From Tetragonia tetragonoides (lineage: Eukaryota; Streptophyta; Magnoliopsida; Caryophyllales; Aizoaceae): 64,000 nt of DNA. A program made the translations under genes and the position numbers. The notes below the pieces were generated by a model that did no database searches, was not told where the DNA came from, and worked only from the letters and a program-made list of their open reading frames with translations. The DNA lies in the NCBI GenBank assembly GCA_038025085.1, contig CM076146.1, forward strand, positions 46,143,336 to 46,207,335, written 5' to 3'. Positions 13,270 to 25,976 of the stretch are shown one piece after another; the stretch's first letter is position 1; every line of letters begins with the position of its first letter.

Positions 13270-13610
13270 GTAGAAGATCATGCTGAGAAGGTTGTGAACA
13301 CTGAAGAACCCCAGTTTTGTTTGAAGATTGTATTCAAGGCAGCAGTGACATTGAGTTAGTATCTGAAGTGGTTGATGGCATCCGTTTTTCAGATGCAGTA
13401 GTACCTTTGAAAGAATCAGAAATTTGCGAGCTTTGACATTGTGGTGGATGGCGTAGTTGTAGATTCCAAGTTCACAGACAATGTCGGGAGAAAGTACTAT
13501 GAGCTTTGCTGCAGAAGGAACAATTTCTAAACGAACGTCTCCTCAAGGTGCTTGACTGCAGTCTTTTAGTTGGGATCGTTATTTCTGAGATTGTCAATGT
13601 AGCGGATGCC
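13270..13610 (+). pseudogene. Decayed coding remnant, family not recognised
   Basis: Three stretches in different frames read like protein: VEDHAEKVVNTEEPQFCLKI, then ELVSEVVDGIRFSDAVVPLK, then FDIVVDGVVVDSKFTDNVGR followed by KYYELCC, and finally a piece ending LLVGIVISEIVNVADAV. Frame changes occur near 13350, 13430 and 13530. The composition looks like once-coding sequence broken by at least three indels or stops. No intron is evident, so it may be a retrocopy. I do not recognise the family. Confidence 0.4.
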
Positions 13611-14395
13611 GTCTGAGCTTCTACCTCCCATGACGATCTTTCGGTTTGGCAGCAAACATTAAGACACCAAAAACACCTTGATTTCCCGTGTTTTGTTTAA
13701 GTAGGGTAATTAGTTACTGGTATGATAGTTGTTATCCTATGGTATCAATGGCAAGTTGGTAACAAACAGAGTAACAAACATAAACATCACAAAGTACCTC
13801 TTTACTTTTTTTGGGTCATCCAAAACGACCTCTTTACTAGAGTATGTGCTTACTACTGTACTGGCCGGCAGCAAGTATCTCAAGTAGTCGTATATCAAAT
13901 GATATTCCTAAATATGCTCCACCCAGGCCCAACAATGAAAAGATGCCCGCCCATCAACATTGATCTGTTTTATTGACTTTTCCTATTTTGGGGCCTTGCC
14001 TTACACTATCCAGCTGCTATCCAACTACATTGGATTGGCCCATAAGTTACTTGATGGGCTGGAAAACTAATTAAGGGTTTGCCATTTGGAGTCCATGAGG
14101 ACTGAAGAAACAGTGCATCCATGACGAAAGTTTAAAAAGTGCTATGAACACACACCACACTCACGTGTGCATAACTATCAAAAACTGTTTGAAATTATTC
14201 AATTACCTCAACTTTAGTCTCTAGATAGATTACCAACATGTATGTTGTGCCACCACGTTCAAGGGATAAAATCGTAAAATCCGAACCAGAAAATCACAGA
14301 GCTTTATTATTATATATATAACCCTCTCCAAAACCACGGACATTAATTGTATTCAATTCAAGAACAAGTCCTCTCCTCATCATAAAATTACAAAA
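13611..14395. other. Upstream region of the OPT transporter gene
   Basis: AT-rich sequence with TATATATATAA at about 14311-14322, roughly 75 bases before the OPT start codon and a plausible TATA region. Nothing else is recognised. Confidence 0.35.
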
Positions 14396-17300
14396 ATGGG
14401 GAGCAAGGTGGGAGAGAAAGGGCAGAGTGAGAGTAGTAGTAAGGTGGAAGCGGGAGAGGAGGAGAGAGAAAGATGTCCGGTGGAAGAGGTGGCGCTGGTT
14501 GTGCCGGAGACCGACGACCCGAACATGCCTGTGTTGACGTTTCGGGCCTGGTTTTTGGGCCTGGGTTCGTGTATTGTGCTGATATTCCTAAACACTTTCT
14601 TCGCATTTCGGACCCAGCCGTTAACCATATCCTCCATCCTCATGCAGATAGCGGTGCTTCCAATCGGCAAGTTATTGGCTCGGATATTGCCCACCCGGAA
14701 TTACAGTGTATTCGGGTCGGAATTTAGTCTGAATCCAGGGCCATTCAATATAAAAGAACATGTGATAATATCGATATTTGCGAATTGTGGGGTGTCATAC
14801 GGTGGGGGTGACGCGTACTCGATTGGAGCCATAGCTGTGATGAAGGCCTACTATAAACAGTCACTTGGATTCCTATGCGCTGTTTTCATAGTATTGACAA
14901 CACAGGTATGTAATGTAATGTAATTAATTTCACAATTCTTGATTTAATTTCTCTGCCTACTATCAGTAATTCAGTATACCAGTACCAGAACCCATCAGAT
15001 CACATGAAGTGCATTTATTAATTTGAATTTGGAAAATGGGACGAAAGAGATAAATCATAATTGACCTCAAATTTGGAAGTTAGGAAACAACCAACCAACC
15101 AAGGTACAACAACTTGCACTGCTTATTCCATATGGTATACATACAATAATCATGTATGTATGTATGTATGTATGTATGTATGTATGCATGTATCATGTAT
15201 GTTAAGACGACATTATCGATCATGACCGTTGCGTACTGAGGTGAGGTGGGGTCGATAACGATTGAATTGTTGGTTTTGTTTTGGTGTCAAATGTCTTTTA
15301 TATATGTCTACTGATATAGAGTATGTCTAGTGTAGAGAGTGTGAAAGTATAATTATTGATTTTGGCTTTGCATGTCAAAAGTCTTTCCTTCTTTGTCCAT
15401 ACTTGGAACTTGCAAGGAAGAAGGAAGCCACCCTGCTGCCTGCATCTTCTACTTTGAATTTTCTCTCCCCTAGTCCCCTTTATCTTCTTCCACTTTTCCC
15501 GTCTTTCATCTTAGGAAAATCTCTTAACACTTTATTCACTACTACTCCCTCCGTCCAAATTTTATCTTTACATTGGACTTTTTACGGTCTCCAACACACT
15601 ACTTTGACCATAAATATTTATGATTTCATAATTATAGAATTTATCATATGATGATATTTTTAAAATACTATTTAAAATGAATCTAGCAATACTATTTTCA
15701 TATTGTAAATATATGGGGTTTCTATAAGTATCAAAATAAATATATGGGGTTTCTAAATAATTATATTAAGGGTTTCTAAATGAACTCATGTATTTATATA
15801 CATTTATTTTAATGGAAAATGAGGTTCTTAGCTTGTCAACTTGGATTGGATGCTCAATTTGGTGACATTTAGATTAAGGTTAGGAGCTTGGCAAATTTTC
15901 AATTCTTAGAGTAAAAAACAGTGAAGTTCACATCTGCAGGGCATTAATCCTTTGATTGTTCAACCCAGTATTGGTTTACTGTCAAATTCAAATAAGGATA
16001 AACATACTACTGTACATGTTATCATTAAAATAAAATAAAATAAAAAAAAAAAAAAGAAAAGAAAAAAGGGGGCCACAATTCAATGTTAGGAACTAAGCAG
16101 AAACAGAGTAGCTGTGATAAATGTTTTGTCATTTAATTAAAAAATGGAAGGATAGAATGTGGTTTCCCAAAAATGGGTGTTTGCTTTGGCAAATGGCATT
16201 CATGCTATTGGGATAAAAGAGTTGAGATTCTAATTCTAATGAAAATGGGTGTATTAATTTATGTGGTTGAAATGAAAATGAAATGGAAATGGAAATGGAA
16301 ATGGAAATCAGGTACTGGGATATGGATGGGCTGGCATGTTGCGGAGGTATCTGGTCGACCCTGTTGAGATGTGGTGGCCTGCTAATCTTGCTCAAGTCTC
16401 CTTTTTCAGGTTCCTTCATTCTTCTCCTTTCACTTACTTGTCCTTTTCTCTCCCCAGACCCCCACCCCCATTTTTAGTACTGATCTATTTTTATTCTTCT
16501 TTTCTTTTTCCTTTTCTTTTTCTTTTTCTTTTTCTTTTGTGTTTTTGCCTCTTCTTGTCAATTTTGGGCCAATCTTACCATATTACTTTTATGCATACAC
16601 ATAACTACATAAGCTCAGCCCATGACCATGAGTATGGGCATCGTCACTACTCGCATCAATTCTTATTTGGTCACCCATCCTTCTTGGTTGATGGCATGGA
16701 GTAGTACTTAATTACTTATGTAGTTCTATTTCTGAAACTCACTGAGGAGTTGGAGCTTGCAACACCTGCTTTTAATATAGATACATCTCAATCTTATTAT
16801 AACATCATCAACAACGTAACGAACTTTAATTTTATTATAACAAAATTTAATTTGCTCTGAACCTAAAATTCATGTCTTAGGGTGCTTTGCAAGACTCTTT
16901 CTATAGTGAAGACCATCTGTTTCATGTCTTTTTCGGCGCAACCTTTATGCCATTCTTGAGTAAAATGATGAATTTGTGTCATGCTATTTTCTTACCCAGT
17001 GATTCGTAATATTCCTTGTACTCAAACATGGCTTACATGATATGCACAGAACAAAATGTATGAAGGAAATTGCATTCCCCATATTTGCTTATCTTTTATT
17101 CGTTTTCAATCAATAGTGCTTTACAAAGGGTGTATTCACCCAAAACTATTATTTCTATATCTGATTCCGAATCACAAGTAATTTTGACATTTATGAATAA
17201 TTTGATGCTGCAGAGCACTCCATGAAAAGGAGCCGAAATCAAAGGGCTTTACCCGCATGCAATTCTTCCTCCTGTTCTTCGCAGCAAGCTTTGCCTATTA

Positions 17301-19168
17301 CGCCCTCCCGGGTTATCTCTTCCCAATTCTGACCTTTTTCTCCTGGGTGTGCTGGGCCTGGCCTCGAAGCATCACTGCACAACAGATTGGATCAGGTTAC
17401 CATGGGCTAGGTTTGGGTGCCTTCACTCTCGATTGGGCCGGCATCTCTGCTTACCATGGCAGCCCTTTAGTGGCACCTTGGTCTTCAATTGTCAATGTCG
17501 GTGTTGGCTTTATCATGTTTATCTACATAATTGTCCCTCTCTGCTACTGGAAGTTCGACACCTTCGATGCCAGGAAATTCCCCATATTTTCCAACCAGCT
17601 CTTTCGGTCTGATGGCCTGAAATATGATACCACCAAGATATTGACCCCCCAGCGTGATCTTAACATTGCTGCTTATAATAGTTATGGGAAACTGTATCTC
17701 AGTCCTCTCTTTGCCCTCTCCATTGGGTCTGGATTTGCTAGATTCACAGCCACACTGACCCATGTTGCTCTATTCCATGGAAGGTATGCTTGCGTAAGCT
17801 TTAATTACGTGCACAAACTGATTACATTATATTGGTTCATGATTTTATATAATGTGTTGAGATTCCTAATTATATGTTCTGTGATATACAGGGAGATCTG
17901 GAGGCAGAGCAGGACAGCGATGAAAAATGTAAAGATGGATATCCATGCAAAGCTGATGAGCGTATATAATCCAGTGCCTGAGTATTGGTTCCTTATCCTG
18001 TTAGCACTGAGTGTTGTGTTGTCCCTCTTAATGTCCTTCATTTGGAAGGATGACGTGCAGCTGCCTTGGTGGGCTTTACTCTTGGCATTTGCTTTGGCTT
18101 GGATTGTCACTCTTCCAATTGGTGTCATCCAAGCGACTACGAACCAGGTATCAGATATATTGGTCATCGTATTCCAGCTGATTATCTTTGTCCGTGAAAT
18201 ATCTCTGGTTCCAAGTTCTGACCATTATTGTTGTGTGAGTGCAGCAACCTGGGTATGACATAATAGCACAGTTCATATTTGGCTATATCTACCCTGGGAA
18301 ACCCATAGCCAATTTACTCTTCAAGATGTATGGGCGACTCAGCACCGTTCATGCTCTGTCATTCTTATCTGATCTCAAACTCGGTCACTACATGAAAATT
18401 CCACCAAGGTGTATGTACACAGCTCAGGTATCTAGAGCTTCACCTCACCATCCAAACATACATTCAGTACAGTAAATAAACAAGGTTTAATAATTGCTCA
18501 AAAAAGTTCAAAATATGTTCCCCTCTAATTATCTTGTTACAATCGATTGGCAGCTCGTAGGAACATTGGTTTCTGGTGTAGTCAACCTTGCAGTTGCATG
18601 GTGGATGTTGGCAACAATTGATAACCTATGCGATGTGGAGTCCCTGAATCCCAACAGTCCATGGACATGCCCTGAATTCCGAGTCACATTCGATGCTTCC
18701 GTTATTTGGGGCTTGATTGGACCGAACAGGCTCTTTGGACCAGGAGGGCTGTACAGAAACTTGGTGTGGTTGTTCCTTATTGGAGCAGTATTACCTGTTC
18801 CTGTGTGGATACTACATAAGATTTACCCCAAAAACAAATGGATCCCACTGATCAACATTCCAGTTATATCGTATGGCTTTGCAGGGATGCCACCAGCAAC
18901 ACCAACCAACATTGCTAGTTGGCTGGTCACAGGCACCATATTCAACTACTTCGTATTCAAGTACCGGAAAGAGTGGTGGAAGAAGTACAACTACGTTCTT
19001 TCTGCAGCTTTAGATGCTGGAACTGCTTTCATGGCGGTTTTGATCTTCTTTGCCCTCCAGAATGAGAACATTAGCCTGAAATGGTGGGGAACAGACATTG
19101 ATCATTGCCCCTTGGCAACGTGCCCCACTGCCCCAGGAATTGCGGTGAAAGGCTGCCCTCTTCATTAA
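14396..19168 (+). CDS. OPT3: Oligopeptide transporter family protein, OPT3 by position
   Basis: Six exons, 14396-14905, 16312-16409, 17214-17783, 17892-18147, 18245-18427 and 18554-19168, join in phase to 743 residues, the usual OPT length. Family motifs are present: [48 protein letters not shown] and the C-terminal [18 protein letters not shown]. The protein is a polytopic membrane carrier with many hydrophobic helices; OPT members move peptides or metal chelates by proton coupling. The name OPT3, a phloem iron/copper transporter acting in shoot-to-root iron signalling, rests on its place between the HIPP/SVR7 and KINbeta2 genes, as in Arabidopsis At4g16360-16390. I cannot separate it from OPT1/5 by sequence alone. 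Intron 1 (1.4 kb) holds a TGTA microsatellite and a Stowaway-like end; a GAAATG tandem abuts the exon 2 acceptor. Confidence 0.9.
15152..15186. repeat. (ATGT)n microsatellite in OPT intron 1
   Basis: About eight tandem ATGT units. Confidence 0.9.
15542..15700 (+). mobile_element. Stowaway-like MITE end, truncated
   Basis: TACTCCCTCCGTCCAAATTT is the usual terminus of Stowaway elements (Tc1/Mariner), preceded by TA context. The opposite end was not found nearby, so the right boundary is arbitrary. It lies in OPT intron 1. Confidence 0.45.
16265..16308. repeat. (GAAATG)n-type tandem at the OPT exon 2 acceptor
   Basis: About six imperfect GAAATG/GGAAAT units occupy the place of the polypyrimidine tract just before the ATCAG acceptor at 16311. 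The tract is therefore purine-rich, which is unusual for a 3' splice site. Confidence 0.7.
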
Positions 19169-20048
19169 GTTGCGACGAAAGCCATGCAATTATATATATG
19201 TCATTAATTTTAGCGTAGGTAGTATGTTTATGTGATGAGGAATAGGGATTCTCAATAAACAGTACATGTCTAGTAGTATATTTATTGAAGCAGCCTAGTT
19301 ATGTTCCCATTATTTTGTAGTCAATTTTGGTCATCGAAGTCACCAGCATCTCCGTGTTCTGTTCCTGCTTATTAAGATCAGGTGGTATGCGGTTTCGTCT
19401 ACTTGCATGTTCATAAGCTTCATTATTGCTCGATGTATTGTAATGCAGATTGAGGGTTCGAGCAGAAAGTGGCACTGGCACACCATCTCTGATTTAATGC
19501 TAGGGGTAAAAATTAACAAGTTCCTGGCGTATCTCCAACTGTTCAAATCAATTAATATAGAAACTGGAACTTCAGGAAGCAAAACAGAAAACTGCTGCAG
19601 GTTAAACAGGAGTGAGAGGGAGGCAAAGGGATAAGCCAATTCTAAACTTTTTTATAGAACAGCTTCAAAATAGAGGCCCTCTGAACTGGATGGCTTCCGA
19701 GAGGGAAATATGCATGAAGAAAACAACTCCTGCAACTTCCCAACTACAAAATAGTACCCAGCAAAAATGATCCTTATTATCCAAGTGCTCAGTGTGGTGT
19801 CAGGAACAGCTTTTCTTCCTATTTATCCATAAACTGCCACCAATAAAGGTGAGAGCGCAGAGTGTATCTTGACGATGAGAGGACAAATGTATATGAGTTG
19901 ACTCATTTCAAGCAAATATGAATATTAGTACTTCAGCACCTCCGAGAGTCTACTCATCAACAGCATCATCGCACTATGTTGTTCCAATGTATACAGGCCA
20001 TCACCAATTAATTTAACCAGCTAGATTCAGAATACGTCAAAAGGCTCC
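19169..20048. other. Convergent 3' region between OPT and KINbeta2 genes
   Basis: Holds the 3' UTRs of two convergent genes. AATAAA-type signals occur (for example CAATAAAC near 19254). No separate gene is seen. Confidence 0.5.
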
Positions 20049-22658
20049 CTACAGAGACTTGTAGAGTACAACAGTCACGTACTTGGACTTGAACCTATGT
20101 GTAGCACCAAGTGCCACCACAGATGGGCCACTCTTCCCTTTCTGCATGTAAAGATGGTTGAGCACCACATGTTGTGGTCTTGACAGAGGAGGTAGCATCT
20201 CGGCGCAGGGTGCAGGCACATTAAGCAAGGTCATGTGAAGGTGTGGAGGAACAATCGGTGGCTCCTTGGAAAAATCGTCTTGGCTAAGTTCCGTGTTGGT
20301 GTAGCTACAATCTGGAGACTGTGGTGGCTCAAATCCAGATACACTCTCCGTGTCTTCCGGGACATAATCCTGCATTTGGTGAACTGAATTCAGTCAAGGA
20401 TCATAAGATCACTAGTCTGCAGTCAGTACTTCAAGAAGCCTTTAGAGAAGTCAAATGACAGCGATGTCCAATTTAAACAATAAAAAGACATATAGACAGA
20501 CATATAAATAAGTGGATAAAAATGGATATGTTTTATAGTGGATTCTTTGGCTGAGAAAGTCACAGAGAAAAGTTAGTTCACGGATGACATACAACTCATT
20601 GGCATCAAAACATCAACTCAGTAGTCTCTATCCACACAACAAGATTGAGATTTATCAATCTTATGGTGGCTTAATTCTAATAAAGGACCACATGTTATAG
20701 CTCCGTCTCAACAGCTAACATCTGAGAACAAGATTCATTTGCTAATTTAAATATCTATGTTGGACTTGCGGGCTGTTCCTTTACTTGCATATCCATCTAT
20801 ACAAACGGATAAACAAGGAAATGCCTTGACAGTATAATAGGCAGAGTCTCCAACGCTGATTGCCCCCACTATCAAAGACAGCTACAACAGTAAGAATTGA
20901 ATTAAAGAGTTAACATAGGAAGGCACACCAGAAAACAGCCAGAAGTACATTTTCAATCCAAGAATCAGCTAACATCATCAAACCCGCAAAGCTCTAAGAA
21001 GTAAGAACAATAGAGTTACCTGCAAATCCAAAACATTGTAAAAATTTCCAGCCTCATCTTGGGTCCACGGTATATCTGGAGAATATTTCCATGCACCATC
21101 AACAACAAACTTATACTGGTAAACTCCTGATGGGAGCACCTTCATGAGAGTAAAGTCCTTCCCCGATCTCTGTAGAGGTTTTCTGGAGAGAGAGATTTGT
21201 AAGATTAATACTTATGTAAGAGTTACTCATAGTTAAGTAATGCAACCTCAATTGTCATTCAGATCAATAATTTGCAAGGAAGACTACAGAACCTTGTCTT
21301 CCAATTATCCCATGACCCCTCTACAGCCACCTCCTTCCCACCATAACTCCAAGTGAACATCGTTGGAATTCCTGGCTCAGAGCTTATGTCTTCATCCGGT
21401 GATGTAGCATGCACCCATGATTGACTCAAGCTATGCAGCTCATCCGGCTTTTGTATCGGAGCCACCGGGTTCTGCGGTAAGTGCATGAAAAGATTTAGCT
21501 CCACGTAATGCCCATACAAACAGCTCCAAAGACAGCAGGTATTAAAAGCAAAGCACCTCTAAGAGTTTTCAGGAAACTAATAAAGTACCCAGAACAACAT
21601 GCCAGAATGCTCCTTTAGAGTCAAGTATTTGTGCCACACCAGCTCACAACTGAGATGACCACATACTGACCACAGTATGTAAGCTATAGGAGTTATGAAG
21701 ATAACAATCTGAAATCAGACATAAATAACTCGGGTTCTGGTTCCCATTATGGGAGGAGACATATATTTCAGCATGTAACACAAGTCCATCTTCAGGGAGC
21801 TAGGCTGCTAGGCTAATGGAGTTGACATTCATCAAAGTTATGGTAATTGTCAATGATAGGTCAAAACTAACTTGCATAAGAAAATAGCCAACGAAATTAC
21901 AGAAAGTGAAATATAAAGGATCACCATGTCAGTCGGCAAAAACCCCCCAGAAAGGCCTCTCTGTACTTCCTCCTCAAGAAGGATATTAACACTTACAGCT
22001 GCAACAACGACACTACAGGTGGTTTTAATTGAGGTAATCAATCAACGAGAAACGGATTGGAACATCTCACATGAAGCATAGAGATGCTTTCTTAAATCAA
22101 ATGTATAATGCATCCTAAATAGCAATGTGTTGTTTTTCTTGGGTCATTTTGATTGCTGTATATTCCAACCTGCCTCTAACAGTGATATAAACGATAAGGG
22201 ATCATAGTCCATTCCATAATGACATGTTACTTTGTGTTACCATGTTTCAAGTTTTCAAGGTAGGATTCCCTAATGCAATTCCAATTCAAGTACAATTTCC
22301 AGCAATCATCGTCTCCATATCAAACGAGTAGCCAAAGAAATAAAAACAACATCTTCAATAAGTGAAGGGAAATATGTGATGGGTTTGATATTACAAGAAC
22401 AACCAATATAATTATAACCCAGAATCAATAAGAAAATACAGTATATTTGAAGAAGTGAAGGGAACTGACCTGAGGTCCAAACTTGAGAGGAGATTGGGCA
22501 GCTCCAGGACTGTGAGGAGGAGAGTGACTCCCCATCAAACCAGGAGGTGTTGAATCCAAAATCACATCCTCCTCTTCATCGTCCACAACCAGCCCAGACC
22601 CGGACCCAGACCCACATGGGCTTCCATTCTCATCTTCTTTACCATTTACATTCCCCAT
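20049..22658 (-). CDS. KINB2: SnRK1 complex beta subunit, KINbeta2 type
   Basis: Four exons, 22470-22658, 21293-21471, 21020-21182 and 20049-20369, splice in phase to 283 residues; the Arabidopsis protein is about 289. MGNVNGKED at the N-terminus is an N-myristoylation site (Gly2), which tethers SnRK1 to membranes. A Ser/Pro stretch ([20 protein letters not shown]) is followed at about 95-177 by a CBM48/AMPK glycogen-binding-like domain ([31 protein letters not shown]). The AMPKBI/ASC domain ends the protein ([36 protein letters not shown]) and contacts the alpha and gamma subunits. The complex is the plant energy-stress kinase. The wording is closest to KINbeta2 (At4g16360) rather than KINbeta1, as I recall them. 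All splice sites are GT-AG. Confidence 0.95.
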
Positions 22659-22995
22659 TTTTCTTCAATTGATTTTATCCCCTTATTTATATTTATCCAC
22701 ACCCAGAATCTAATCAAGATTCCCCTATAATATTCCCCAAGTTTGTATCTTTTCTATTTTCTTTCCCCTTCCGTCTTTCTTTAATTTAAAAACTAATTGA
22801 TTGAGCAATACAGAACAAAAATCGAAGGACCAGAAGCCAAAACTTTGTGAACAGAACTGAATAGAAGAAGGGAAAACTGAAAAAAGATTAAATAAAATTA
22901 GCAAATAAATAGTAGTAGCGCAAAGTAGATGCACCCCATCAACAACAACAACAAAAGAGGGTCAGAGAGAGAGAGTGTATGAGGATGTGGGGTGG

Positions 22996-23026
<31 letters not shown>

Positions 23027-24432
23027 ACAGAAGTAGAAGAAGAAGAACTGGAAGGTTGCGATTGGTGATGGCTGATGGGTGGGTGGGGATCATATCATTT
23101 TCATTTTTCAGTTCTATTTTCAATTTCATTTTCATTTTCATTTTCATTTCATAGGTTGTGGAAAATTGTGGGGGCAGGGAAAAAAAAGTGCAGGACCGCC
23201 TGTGGTGTAGGAGGTTAAAGCCAAAGGGGATTTCATTAATTTCTACTTCAATTTCAAGTTATGGATTTGATTGGATTGGATTAGAGTATTCCATTTTGTA
23301 ACGTGAATACTCAATTAATTTCTACTTGTACGCAATGTCGCTCTTATTTTGGGATACGCCGTTTCATTGTTTGAAGGTTCCCCTCCACCACCCTTCCCAA
23401 ATTTATTATAATGGATTGGATTTCAATGTTAGCTGTTTTCTACTTGTAATTTTGTTTCTCCTTTTTGAACAAAACACTAAAAAGTAATTTACACACTTCA
23501 TTTTCACTTCATAAGATGAGACAAACAATTATTTTTCCTTTTTGCACAATACCTTTATTTTTTTTAGAGAACTTCACATTGCTATTATGAGATTTTTGCC
23601 TTTAATATTCTAACTACTCGTATAGTGCTAAGTTGCATGAACAGTTCATCTAGTGAACCATCTTATTCATATTGACACTCGATGTTCTTCATTTTTAAGA
23701 TATTAATTAATAGTATAAGTTTCTAACGAAAAAAGGTTACACTCCTAGCAACACTCATTTTTATGACTTCCTCGGTCAAATTTCAAATTAATGTTTTTGC
23801 GGTACTAGAGTAAGAAGTTGAGCTCTACATGTGACATGAATTGCAATTAGCTCCAGCCCTAGGTGGACCCTCATATCAGCTGTTAGCGAAAGTCTTTCAT
23901 CTGACACTCAAGTTCATACAATATGAATAGTTGAAGTAAGTGTTATGGTAAGACTGCGGATGTGGTGTTGTTAAAATGTATTATCGCCAATAAGATTGTT
24001 TTCCATCTCACTTTCACTATATTCTTTAGGAAAATGAATTAGAGGTTTTCCCTTAAACTAAAGGCTTTTGAAGACAAAAACGTCGATTAACGGATGATTT
24101 GAGGCCCAACTAATATTATATTCTCTTAACAACGTTAACCGTAAAATATTGTTGTAATTGGGCTTTAAAGTTGAGGCTTTTGGGAGAGGGCTGTCATAGT
24201 TGGACATTGAATGGGCCCCCAACAAGGCATGCCGAGCCCATTGCCGCAAAAAAGAATTGCAGCACTGGTCATCATCACCTCAGTGGCTCAGTCAGAAGTG
24301 AGTGGAGTCACCAAATTGACAACAAAGTGAAAGATAGACGGCAGCGCATCGTCTTCTCCAGTTCTCAGAGGCATTAAAGCGAATACTTGGCAGGCATTGC
24401 CATCAAATACAAATTCACATTCCCATTCACAG
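22659..24432. other. Divergent promoter region between KINbeta2 and mtACP genes
   Basis: The KINbeta2 leader side holds a GA microsatellite (about 22999-23024) and a TTTTCA tandem (about 23094-23150). The segment about 24250-24432 looks like the 5' UTR exon of the downstream acyl carrier protein gene, ending CACAG before GTAAAT. No other gene is seen. Confidence 0.5.
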
Positions 24433-24870
24433 GTAAATTACAACATTCTCAAACCTCTGATTTATTATAATATTCTCATGGAATAGATATTTATCCTTCA
24501 ATTTTATAACCCTTAAATTTAGGGGGGCAGCATTTTCCATATCCTTTGGTTCATTGAAAAGTTTAATGCTTGCTGGTTGGTGATCACTTCGTACTCCGTT
24601 GGATGTTAATCTTAATGTTGGATGTTAATCTTAGTGTGCACATCAGGCACTCGTCATCAGGCTTAATGTTAATGTTAATGTTAATGTTAATGTAATCCAT
24701 GAATGAAGATAACAACCCTGAGTTGGTTGATTTAACTATTTCTAGCAAACACATTCTGGGCTAAAATCATGTTAATTGAATAATTGTCCCTTTCAATTAT
24801 TAGAGTTTCCCCTCTATAATGATAGTTAGTTACTAGTTACCTTTCCTGAGTTTCATATTGGCAATTCCAG
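24433..24870 (+). other. Probable 5' UTR intron of the mitochondrial ACP gene
   Basis: A donor CACAG/GTAAAT at 24433 and an acceptor TTCCAG at 24870 bracket AT-rich sequence just upstream of the start codon at 24883. Inferred from splice-site form only. Confidence 0.5.
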
Positions 24871-24882
24871 CTGAGTGACAAG

Positions 24883-25381
24883 ATGGAGAACATAAAGAGC
24901 TTAATTCTGAGGCATGTCAAAGTTCAGGCCTCTTTAAGGAAATCCTCAATTACTCAAAACAAATACAGTAGTAGGCTAATGTGCACTAGTGTGGGTAAAA
25001 GCCCCGACCACGTCATCGTCATGGATCGAGTGATTGGGTTGGTCAAGAAGTTCGACAAAACTGATGCTGCTAAGGTATACCATTATCCATGCTTTCACAT
25101 TATCAATTATTAGTTGCAAGCTTACTATGATTGGTCAAGGTTGGAGAATGATACATACATTTGGTTATAAATCCTCCTTTCTACAGGTAACTGATACAGC
25201 TGATTTCCAAAAGGATTTATCCCTGGATAGCTTGGACAGGGTGGAGCTTGTGATGGCCTTTGAGCAAGAGTTTTCCATTGAGATTCCTGACAATGAAGCT
25301 GATAAGCTTACCTGCTGCGCTGATGTTGCTAACTATATACTAGCTGGAAATGAGCAGAAAACTGAAGAAAAGTCTTCATAA
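24883..25381 (+). CDS. MTACP3: Mitochondrial acyl carrier protein
   Basis: Two exons, 24883-25074 and 25187-25381, give 128 residues. Residues 1 to about 40 are rich in Ser, Arg and Lys with few acids, as in a mitochondrial presequence. The core has DLSLDSLDRVELVMAFEQEF, in which Ser79 of DSLD is the 4'-phosphopantetheine attachment site, then IPDNEADKLTCCADVANYIL. The protein carries acyl chains in mitochondrial type II fatty acid and lipoate synthesis and belongs to complex I accessory assembly (family knowledge). The divergent N-terminus, the TCC near helix III and the neighbours point to mtACP3 (At5g47630). Confidence 0.92.
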
Positions 25382-25976
25382 GTCCAGGTATTCGGAAGTG
25401 GCTCTTATAGTCTTCTACTACATGTTATCTCATCTGTAATGGCTTCGGAATTATGGATCTTTGATGCTCTTAAACTATTCATATTACTTTCCTTACTTCC
25501 AAATAAGCTCATAGGATTCCTATCTACTGAAGCAACTATTCTAATTGTTGTCGCAACGCGATACATCAGATAACGTGAAGCATATTGTCTATGAGAAGAT
25601 AAAGCTTTGCTAACAGTTGTGTAAAGACAAAGCTTTTATGACAATTTACTATGTAAGAAAAAAGTACTCAGTATACATCATCAAAAGTCGCAGCAAAATT
25701 ACATACTTATATATACATGTAAGAAATAAGAATCTACACAATAGCATATAATGATATAATGTATATCCTATATACTGTTTGTTTTTTTGTTTTTTGTTTT
25801 TTGTTTTTGGTTTTTTTCTTGTTTTAAATTTTGAACTCCAATCCACTGTTTCTTATATTCAATAAAAGAGGTTGGTGAGGATTTGAAACCTTCAACTCAT
25901 TGCTGTGACTGAGCGCCATCTGAATGAGGCTTGCTACCTTTTTCCCCTCCACAATTCGCTCTCTTAAACATAACAT
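25382..25976. other. Convergent 3' region
   Basis: 3' UTRs of the ACP and Ole e 1 genes. A GTTTTTT-rich tract lies at about 25780-25825 and an AATAAA near 25860. No gene is seen. Confidence 0.5.

Noticed and set aside
24171..24377. 68-residue frame upstream of the ACP gene
   Set aside because: It overlaps the probable 5' UTR exon and has no coding features.
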